From the NCBI GenBank assembly GCA_017965685.1, contig JAGCPM010000243.1, positions 1 to 6,211 of the forward strand: DNA of 6,211 nt, read 5' to 3'. Both the position numbers and the translations under genes were made by a program. How positions within the stretch are numbered: the first letter of the stretch is position 1; each line of letters opens with the position of its first letter. This stretch comes from Kiritimatiellia bacterium. GTDB taxonomy: Bacteria; Verrucomicrobiota; Kiritimatiellia; RFP12; UBA1067. The notes beneath the pieces are model-generated. The model was not told the origin of the DNA. It worked only from the letters and a program-made list of their open reading frames with translations, and searched no databases. Of the stretch, positions 1-5,653 are shown in pieces.

Positions 1-21
1 CAATCAAAGAAGGAGTGCGAC

Positions 22-1557
22 ATGGTCGAAATAAACGTGACAGCGCTGCCGGCGAGCGTCAAGCGCTATGCGGCATATCTCTTGGTGATGGCTGGACTCG
101 GAGGTCTCATATACGGAATAGACGTGGGCGTCATAGCGGCCGCGCTGCCGTACATCCGCAACACCGCCAACTACGGCAAGTGGGAGCTTGGATTCGTGGT
201 CAGTGCCGTTCTCTGGGGATCGGTGGTCTCCTCGCTCTTCGCGGGATCGCTTGCGGAGTTTTTCGGCCGCAGGAAGATAATCATCGCATCGGCGTTCTGC
301 TTCTTCGTGTCGATACCCGTCATCTGCCTTTCGGGCCTTTTCGACGGCGGCAACTTTTTGCTTCTGACGGTCGGGCGCACTCTTCAGGGAGCAAGCGCGG
401 GGCTTGTTGGCGTAGTGGTGCCGATGTACCTGGCGGAGTGTCGTGACTCGAACAGCCGCGGCAAGGGCACCGGCATGTTCCAGCTTCTCCTGACGATAGG
501 CCTTGCGTTTGCGGCGGTGATCGGCCTCGTTGTGACAGGGCTCGTCGGAGACTCCGACAAGGTGATAAAGGCTGCCGCGGAGTCGAACGGCGTGGATATA
601 GCCGCCGTCACGCTCGCCAACGTCCGCGAGTGGGTATCGCCTGAGCAGTTCAAGTCGTGGGTTGGCGCGTGGCAGACGATATTCCTCTGCTCGGCGGTGC
701 CGGGGCTCATACTCTTCTTGGGCGCGTTCAAACTCAAAGAATCGCCGCGCTGGCTCTACAAGAAGGGCCGCAAGGAAGATGCCCTCGCGTCGCTCGCGGC
801 CAACAACGGCGAGGCTAAAGCCAAGGAGATATTGGACGAGATGATCGCCGCGGACGAAGCGGCCGAGGCGGAAAAGGCCGCGATTGCGCAAGCGGCGAAG
901 GGCGACAGTCTGTTCCAGCGCAAGTACGTGTATCCTTTCTGCCTTGCAGTGATCATCCTCGGCTGCAACCAGGCGACGGGCATCAATTCCGTGCTCAACT
1001 ACACGGTGGACATCTTCAAGGAAACAGGCATGACGGGAGTCCTCGCGAACTTCTCCGACCTCGCGATAAAGCTCGTCAACGTGTTCATGACGGTCGTCGC
1101 CTGCGCGCTCGTCGACAAGAAGGGGCGCAAGTTCCTGCTCAAGCTCGGGACGGGCGGAATCATCGTCGGTCTTTGCGGCGTAGGCACGGTGTTTCTGGCT
1201 ATCAAGTCGGGAATCGTTGCGGCGAGTTTCGCGACGGGCATAATCGCTACGGCGTTCTTCTTCATGTTCATCGCGTTCTACGCGGTGGGGCCCGGCGTGT
1301 GCGTGTGGCTCGCGCTTTCGGAACTCATGCCGACAAGAATCAGAGCCACAGGAATGTCCATCGCGATGATCATCAACCAGGGCGTTTCCGCCACCATAGC
1401 GAGCGTGTTCCCGGCCTGGGTCGCGGGATGGGGCTTCGCGCCGGTATTCTACTGCCTTGCCCTCTTCACGGTGGTGTACTTCGTGACTGCGGCGTTCTTC
1501 CTGCCCGAGACAAAGGGTAAGACGCTCGAGGAGATCGAGGCGTTTTTCAAAAAGTGA
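22..1557 (+). CDS. Sugar-porter family MFS transporter
   Basis: This 511-residue inner-membrane protein probably moves a monosaccharide by proton symport or facilitated diffusion. Its sugar-porter (TC 2.A.1.1) signatures are complete and in order: GGLIYGIDVG in TM1 (residues 27-36), GSLAEFFGRRK in the TM2-3 loop (75-85), VGRTLQG in TM4 (117-123), PMYLAE (134-139), KESPRWL after TM6 (239-245), NQATGIN in TM7 (316-322), DKKGRK in the TM8-9 loop (365-370), GPGVCVWLALSE in TM10 (423-434) and PETKGKTLEEIE at the C-terminus (495-506). Length is near the family norm. It is slightly enlarged by an extra hydrophilic stretch between TM5 and TM6 (about 174-213) and a charged, Ala/Glu-rich central cytoplasmic loop (about 247-302). 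The ATG at 22 is preceded by AAGGAG at 10-15. The next gene starts 14 bases after the stop, so the two are probably co-transcribed. The exact sugar cannot be read from sequence. The neighbouring hexosaminidase suggests an amino sugar, but this is inference. Confidence 0.95.
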   Translation: MVEINVTALPASVKRYAAYLLVMAGLGGLIYGIDVGVIAAALPYIRNTANYGKWELGFVVSAVLWGSVVSSLFAGSLAEFFGRRKIIIASAFCFFVSIPVICLSGLFDGGNFLLLTVGRTLQGASAGLVGVVVPMYLAECRDSNSRGKGTGMFQLLLTIGLAFAAVIGLVVTGLVGDSDKVIKAAAESNGVDIAAVTLANVREWVSPEQFKSWVGAWQTIFLCSAVPGLILFLGAFKLKESPRWLYKKGRKEDALASLAANNGEAKAKEILDEMIAADEAAEAEKAAIAQAAKGDSLFQRKYVYPFCLAVIILGCNQATGINSVLNYTVDIFKETGMTGVLANFSDLAIKLVNVFMTVVACALVDKKGRKFLLKLGTGGIIVGLCGVGTVFLAIKSGIVAASFATGIIATAFFFMFIAFYAVGPGVCVWLALSELMPTRIRATGMSIAMIINQGVSATIASVFPAWVAGWGFAPVFYCLALFTVVYFVTAAFFLPETKGKTLEEIEAFFKK

Positions 1558-1560
1558 GAC

Positions 1561-1565
1561 GGAGG
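1561..1565 (+). promoter_or_regulatory. Ribosome binding site of the GH20 gene
   Basis: GGAGG lies six bases before the ATG at 1572. It fixes the start there rather than at the in-frame GTG at 1554, which overlaps the transporter stop and lies upstream of this site. Confidence 0.8.
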
Positions 1566-1571
1566 CGAACG

Positions 1572-3056
1572 ATGAAGGGAGCGATTTGCGCGGCGATCGC
1601 CGCGGGAGCGATTGCAATGGACGCGACTGCGGCGATATCGGTGGTGCCGATGCCGAACAAGGTGACGGAGCTCGGCGGCTTTTGCCTGGCGACCAATGTC
1701 ACCATCGAAACATTGACAGACGCGTCCATCCCGGCCGAGGGTTACACGCTCAAGGTTACGGAGGACGGCTCGGTCAAGATAGCGAGTTCCGGCGACGCCG
1801 GCAGGTTCTACGCGATGATCACGCTGGAACAGCTGACGAAAGACGGAAAGGTGCCTTGCGTGGAGATAGAGGACGCCCCCCGTTTCAAATGGCGCGGACT
1901 CCATTTCGACGACTGCCGCCACTTCATGGGCAAGGAAACTCTCATGAAGACGCTCGATGCGATGGCCTACCACAAGCTGAACGTATTCCATTGGCACCTC
2001 ACCGAAGACCAGGGCTGGAGAATCGAGATAAAGAAATACCCGCTCCTCACAGCCAAAGGCGCCGTGCGCCCGGGCAGCCCCAAGCCTGCGGTGCTGAAGA
2101 AGCCCGGCGAAACCGGGCAGGACGGCACCGGCTGGGTGAACAACAACATCGAGTACGGGCCGTTCTTCTACACGCAGGATGACGTGCGCGAGATAGTCGC
2201 CTACGCGCAGAATCTCCACATAACGGTCGTTCCCGAAATCGAATTGCCCGGCCACGCGCTCGCGGCCATTTCGGCGTATCCCGAATTGGGCTGCACCGGC
2301 GAACAGTTCACGCCTTGGACTCGCTGGGGCGTGAGCGAGCACATTTTCTGCGGAGGCAATGACAAGGTCATCTCGTTCCTCGAGGACGTGATTGACGAGG
2401 TCTGCGAACTCTTCCCAGGCCCGATAGTGCACATCGGCGGCGATGAAGCCCCTAAGAAGGCATGGAGAAAGTGTCCGAAGTGCCAGGCTCGCATCAATGA
2501 ACTCGGTCTCGACGGCGAAGAAGGACTGCAGGGCTGGATGACGCGCCACTTCACCGAGTATCTCGCAAAGAAAGGCCGCCGCGCAATCGGCTGGGACGAG
2601 GTCCTCGACGGCAACCCAGGCAAGGATACGATAATCATGTCGTGGCGCGGACCTGAGGGCGGCATCAAGGCCGCCGCGCGCGGCAACGACGCGGTGATGT
2701 GCCCGGTCAACCCTTGCTACCTCGATATCGAGCAGGGCATCGACGAGGATCCTTGCGAATACATCAACTATGGTTTCAAGCTGCCGCTGGAGCTCTGCTA
2801 CGGCTTCGACCCGGCGGCGGGAATACCTGAAGACCAGCAGAAGCACATCCTCGGCGGGCAGGGCAACAACTGGACCGAGTACACCTGGAACGGCAGCGAG
2901 TTCGAGTGGAAGGTCTGGCCGCGCATGAGCGCGATAGCGGAATGCCTTTGGACTGAGAAGAAGAACAAGGACTGGCAAAACTTCTCGCAGCGCATCGTTC
3001 CTCTTCGCAAGTCTCTCGTCAAACGTTTCCGGATAAATGCCTCGCCGTTGAGGTGA
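1572..3056 (+). CDS. Exported GH20 beta-N-acetylhexosaminidase
   Basis: This 494-residue enzyme should hydrolyse terminal beta-linked GlcNAc or GalNAc from glycans by the substrate-assisted mechanism of family GH20. An Ala-rich hydrophobic N-terminus (residues 4-16) followed by A-T-A at 18-20 looks like a signal peptide, placing it in the periplasm or outside. A short GH20b-like domain spans about 23-101 (VVPMPNKV near its start, GDAGRFYAMITLEQL near its end). The catalytic barrel spans about 105-473: FKWRGLH with the substrate-binding Arg108, FHWHLTEDQGWR (139-150), VVPEIELPGH (219-228), HIGGDE (287-292) with catalytic Asp291-Glu292, IGWDE (339-343), SWRG (357-360), Y-L-D at 383-385, and GGQGNNWTE (428-436) with the pocket Trp434. 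All expected active-site positions are present. The N-terminal domain looks shorter than usual. The gene follows the sugar transporter by 14 bases, which suggests a linked release-and-uptake unit. Mucin, chitin or plant/animal N-glycan targets cannot be told apart from sequence. Confidence 0.95.
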   Translation: MKGAICAAIAAGAIAMDATAAISVVPMPNKVTELGGFCLATNVTIETLTDASIPAEGYTLKVTEDGSVKIASSGDAGRFYAMITLEQLTKDGKVPCVEIEDAPRFKWRGLHFDDCRHFMGKETLMKTLDAMAYHKLNVFHWHLTEDQGWRIEIKKYPLLTAKGAVRPGSPKPAVLKKPGETGQDGTGWVNNNIEYGPFFYTQDDVREIVAYAQNLHITVVPEIELPGHALAAISAYPELGCTGEQFTPWTRWGVSEHIFCGGNDKVISFLEDVIDEVCELFPGPIVHIGGDEAPKKAWRKCPKCQARINELGLDGEEGLQGWMTRHFTEYLAKKGRRAIGWDEVLDGNPGKDTIIMSWRGPEGGIKAAARGNDAVMCPVNPCYLDIEQGIDEDPCEYINYGFKLPLELCYGFDPAAGIPEDQQKHILGGQGNNWTEYTWNGSEFEWKVWPRMSAIAECLWTEKKNKDWQNFSQRIVPLRKSLVKRFRINASPLR

Positions 3057-3060
3057 CTTG

Positions 3061-3085
3061 GAAGGCCGTGCCTGAAGCGGCCTTC
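3061..3085 (+). terminator. Hairpin after the GH20 gene, possible terminator
   Basis: GAAGGCCG (3061-3068) and CGGCCTTC (3078-3085) form a perfect 8-bp GC-rich stem with a 9-base loop, five bases after the hexosaminidase stop codon. Position suits a terminator for the sugar block. However, no T-run follows, so intrinsic termination is unproven. The stem ends one base before the -35 box of the next promoter, so a role in mRNA 3'-end protection or as a protein-binding palindrome is also possible. Confidence 0.4.
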
Positions 3086-3086
3086 G

Positions 3087-3115
3087 TTGACACGTTTATC
3101 CAAAAATGGTATAAT
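3087..3115 (+). promoter_or_regulatory. Consensus sigma-70-type promoter with extended -10
   Basis: TTGACA at 3087-3092 and TATAAT at 3110-3115 are separated by exactly 17 bases. TGG directly before the -10 box supplies the extended -10 TGn element (3107-3109). All twelve hexamer bases match the housekeeping consensus. Transcription should begin around 3121-3123, giving a leader of only about 22-24 bases that holds little but the ribosome binding site. It drives the GspF-pseudopilin block. Strong, constitutive activity is inferred from the match. No operator is evident beyond the adjacent hairpin. Confidence 0.88.
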
Positions 3116-3131
3116 ACACTCAACACTTGAA

Positions 3132-3136
3132 AAGGA
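3132..3136 (+). promoter_or_regulatory. Ribosome binding site of the GspF/PilC gene
   Basis: AAGGA lies eight bases before the ATG at 3145. It decides for that start over an in-frame TTG at 3127, which is upstream of this site and would add six residues that do not belong to the conserved M-x-x-F-x-Y-x-A family start. Confidence 0.75.
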
Positions 3137-3144
3137 ATCAACGA

Positions 3145-4473
3145 ATGGCGACTTTCCAGTACATCGCGAAGAACTCCGCAGGGCAGGAGGTTCGCGGGCA
3201 GATCGAGGCGGGGGACCGTGCGGGGGCTATAGCGGCCGTGCGCGCGCAAGGGCTGATGCCCACGGCTCTCGGAGAAGTTAAGAGCGCGGCGGCGGCTCCC
3301 GCAGCGGCGGCGAGAGGAGGCGCGAAGGGCAAGAAGGCCGCGCCGGCCGCCCAGGCGAAGAAATCCGCACTCAAAAAGGATATCAACATAAACCTCAAGA
3401 TGCCCAAGTGGCTGCAGGGCAAGATCAACACTAAGGTCCTGACCCAGTTCACGCGCCAGCTGGCGACGCTCGTCAACGCCGGATTGCCGCTCATGCGCGG
3501 CATAGAGGTGCTGAAACGCCAGATGAAGGACGCCCAGATGTCCGAGGCTCTGGGCGGCATATCCGAGAATATCGCCGCGGGCGGAACGTTTTCCGAGTCG
3601 TTGACGGCCTACCCGAAGATATTCGACAATCTCTACGTTAACATGGTCAAGGCCGGCGAAGCTGGCGGCGTGCTGGAAGTAGTCCTGGCGAGGCTCGCCG
3701 AGTTCGCCGAGAAGAACGAGAGAATCGTCAACAAGGTCAAGGGCGCGATGATCTACCCGATCGTCGTTCTTGTCGCGGCCGTCGGCATAACGGGCTTCCT
3801 TCTCGTGGCGGTCATTCCGAAGTTCCAGCAGGTCTTCAACGACATGCTCGGCGGCAAGGCGCTCCCCGGCATTACCCAGGCGGTTATCGATTGCTCCGAG
3901 TGGGTGCAGCACAACGGACTTACGATACTCATAATCGTCGCGGCGCTGATAACGATAAAGAAGATTGTCGGGAAGACCGAGGGAGGCGCCAAGTTCTACG
4001 ACTGGCTGAGCCTGCACATGCCGGTAACGGGAACTCTTGTGCAGAGGACGGCTGTCTCGCGCGTGACGAGAACCCTCGGAACGCTTCTTTCCTCCGGCGT
4101 GCCGATTCTCCAGTCGCTCGTCATCGTTCGCGATACGACCGGCAACAGGATTGTCGGCGATGCTCTCCAGAACGTCCACGACGCCGTCAAAGAGGGCGAG
4201 GGAATGACCGGGCCTCTTTCGCAGTGCAAGGTGTTCCCGCCGATGGTCGTCTCGATGGTCGAGGTCGGCGAGGAGACCGGCGCTTTGGCCGACATGCTCA
4301 CGAGAATCGCCAACACCTACGACGACGAGGTCGATAACGCCGTCGCTGGCATGACGGCGGCCATCGAACCCGCGCTCATCATCGTCCTCGCGCTTGTCGT
4401 CGGCACGATCGTAATCGCGATGTTCCTGCCTATGATCTCCATCATATCCTCCGTGTCGGGAGCCGGCCAGTGA
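3145..4473 (+). CDS. gspF: Type II secretion / type IV pilus platform protein, GspF/PilC family
   Basis: This 442-residue polytopic inner-membrane protein is the platform that couples the assembly ATPase to (pseudo)pilin insertion. The N-terminus (MATFQYIAKNSAGQEVRG, residues 1-18, on to about 45) is the usual cytoplasmic GspF/PilC start. Residues 47-78 form a low-complexity Ala/Lys/Gly/Pro linker. The first F domain runs about 99-222 (FTRQLATLVNAGLPL at 102-116) and leads into TM1 (about 202-226, MIYPIVVLVA). TM2 lies at about 258-273. The second F domain runs about 299-422 (RTLGTLLSSGVPI; VEVGEETGALADML), and TM3 is at about 410-435. The duplicated architecture and three TM segments are complete, so the protein looks functional. 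Whether it serves a type II secretion system or a type IV pilus cannot be decided, because no ATPase or secretin gene is in view; the symbol is a family label. Its stop overlaps the start of the next gene by one base (TGATG), so the pseudopilin is probably translationally coupled to it. Confidence 0.93.
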   Translation: MATFQYIAKNSAGQEVRGQIEAGDRAGAIAAVRAQGLMPTALGEVKSAAAAPAAAARGGAKGKKAAPAAQAKKSALKKDININLKMPKWLQGKINTKVLTQFTRQLATLVNAGLPLMRGIEVLKRQMKDAQMSEALGGISENIAAGGTFSESLTAYPKIFDNLYVNMVKAGEAGGVLEVVLARLAEFAEKNERIVNKVKGAMIYPIVVLVAAVGITGFLLVAVIPKFQQVFNDMLGGKALPGITQAVIDCSEWVQHNGLTILIIVAALITIKKIVGKTEGGAKFYDWLSLHMPVTGTLVQRTAVSRVTRTLGTLLSSGVPILQSLVIVRDTTGNRIVGDALQNVHDAVKEGEGMTGPLSQCKVFPPMVVSMVEVGEETGALADMLTRIANTYDDEVDNAVAGMTAAIEPALIIVLALVVGTIVIAMFLPMISIISSVSGAGQ

Positions 4474-5642
4474 TGAAACGCGGCTTCACACTGGTCGAGA
4501 TGCTCATCGTCGTGGTGGTTCTTTCCATCCTGATGACGATGGTGTTCAGGCTCGGCTCGATAGGCGGCGATTCAAAGGCGAGAAGCGAGACGATATCGCG
4601 GATGCAGAGGCTGGAGAATTGCCTTTCCGGCTACTACGCCGCATTCGGCTCGTATCCGCCGGTGAAGGTGCACGGGTCGAGGGACATAAATCTCGAGGTC
4701 GAGAACGAGGTGCAGAGCGACAACAAGAAAGAGCCGGACTGGAACAATTCCAACAGGGCGTGGAACCAGGTTAAGGTCGCCTGCCGGGCGCAGCCGGTAG
4801 CCTGCAATTTCCCGTTTGGCGACGGATACTCCGACTACATAGTCTCGCTTTCCTCCGAGATACAGTCAATTATCCAGCAGGAGGTTGATGGCTACAGCCG
4901 CTATTGGGGCAACGAGGAGACGAGGGAGAAGTTCATGCGCGGATTCGATGACGGTTCCACCGGCCCGAAAACAGGCGGAACTTCCCGATTCTCTGGTCTG
5001 CAGGACAAGACCGACTGGCGCGATATACAGCTTTTCAGGTTTGGTGTGATGAGCTTTCTTCTGCCGCGGTACATGATAATGACTACGGGCTATATAGGTC
5101 TGTACAACCAGTTCGCTCAGTGGGGCGACAACAACAACAAGCCGCACGATCCGTACACCGGCGCCTCCCTGAGTTGGAACGATGTGCAGAAATTGGCTGG
5201 ATTCTCGCCTGGCGGCGACCCGTCCGTAAAGGAATCGGTCAAACTCTCCAGCGTTCCATCGCAGGCAGTGACGGCAAGATGGATGCCCAATCTCGAGGGG
5301 ATCTGCCGCGGCAATCATCCGATCACGCTTTTCGGTACAACAATAACCGACAGCTATTCTTATCTTGATGTCAACAATGCGTATATTCTCGAGCTCTACA
5401 CTCCGGGAGGCGCGAACGGGTCTGGAAAGCAGTATGCCCTTGATTTTGTGACCGTTCTGGACGGCTGGGGCAATGAGTTCTACTACTACTCTCCGGCGCC
5501 GTACCAGCGCTACACACTTTGGAGCCCGGGCGCGAACGGAAAGACGTTCCCGCCGTGGGTGCCGCGCGAGACTCTGAACTCCACGGCCAACAAGGTGGTC
5601 GCGGAATGGATCAAGGACGACATAACGGCAATGACCAACTGA
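4473..5642 (+). CDS. Large GspG-like pseudopilin with long central insertion
   Basis: This 389-residue protein opens with a class III prepilin signal, M-K-R-G|F-T-L-V-E: cleavage after Gly4, Glu9 at mature position +5, and a hydrophobic helix to about residue 25. It should be processed by a prepilin peptidase and enter a type II secretion or pilus-like filament. The helix continues into LENCLSGYYAAFGSYPP (47-63), which resembles the GspG segment ending in a conserved Tyr-Pro. The C-terminus has DGWGNEFYYYSP (330-341), YTLWSPGANGK (347-357) and a terminal D-D-I, resembling the DPWGNPY, calcium-loop SxGxDG and DI(x)W elements of GspG. Between them lie about 255 residues I do not recognise, rich in aromatic residues, Asn and Gly. 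Typical GspG is about 140-150 residues. The ATG at 4473 overlaps the GspF stop; an in-frame GTG at 4470 would add one Met and is possible, with GGGAG at 4458-4462 serving either. Pseudopilin identity is firm; the GspG assignment is an inference. Confidence 0.85.
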   Translation: MKRGFTLVEMLIVVVVLSILMTMVFRLGSIGGDSKARSETISRMQRLENCLSGYYAAFGSYPPVKVHGSRDINLEVENEVQSDNKKEPDWNNSNRAWNQVKVACRAQPVACNFPFGDGYSDYIVSLSSEIQSIIQQEVDGYSRYWGNEETREKFMRGFDDGSTGPKTGGTSRFSGLQDKTDWRDIQLFRFGVMSFLLPRYMIMTTGYIGLYNQFAQWGDNNNKPHDPYTGASLSWNDVQKLAGFSPGGDPSVKESVKLSSVPSQAVTARWMPNLEGICRGNHPITLFGTTITDSYSYLDVNNAYILELYTPGGANGSGKQYALDFVTVLDGWGNEFYYYSPAPYQRYTLWSPGANGKTFPPWVPRETLNSTANKVVAEWIKDDITAMTN

Positions 5643-5647
5643 GGAGG
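5643..5647 (+). promoter_or_regulatory. Ribosome binding site of the second pseudopilin gene
   Basis: GGAGG begins directly after the preceding stop codon and lies six bases before the ATG at 5654. It leaves an 11-base gap, which indicates continuation of the same operon with independent ribosome entry. Confidence 0.8.
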
Positions 5648-5653
5648 AACAAG

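Noticed and set aside
4..1617. Long open frame on the minus strand opposite the transporter gene
   Set aside because: Its translation is rich in Arg, His and Glu with no recognisable domain or membrane segment. It is the expected mirror of a GC-rich coding strand, and the + strand frame has full family signatures.
2102..2118. GCCCGG-CGAAA-CCGGGC hairpin inside the hexosaminidase gene
   Set aside because: A 6-bp GC stem within coding sequence of a GC-rich genome is expected by chance, and nothing nearby suggests regulation or recoding.
1449..2978. Long minus-strand open frame opposite the hexosaminidase gene
   Set aside because: It spans two genes whose + strand products are unambiguous, its product shows no known motif, and no ribosome binding site supports it. 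It is a codon-bias shadow.
3100..3109. CCAAAAATGG, which matches a eukaryotic CArG box (CC(A/T)6GG)
   Set aside because: It falls in the spacer and extended -10 of a bacterial promoter. The match is a coincidence of the A-rich spacer next to TGG.
3019..4179. Minus-strand open frame of 386 codons opposite gspF
   Set aside because: It has no domain and a composition typical of antisense translation. It also runs across the consensus promoter and hairpin, which make sense only for the + strand.
4470..4475. GTG at 4470 as the start of the large pseudopilin
   Set aside because: It would only add one Met before the conserved M-K-R-G signal. ATG at 4473, overlapping the gspF stop as TGATG, is the simpler start, although GTG cannot be excluded.
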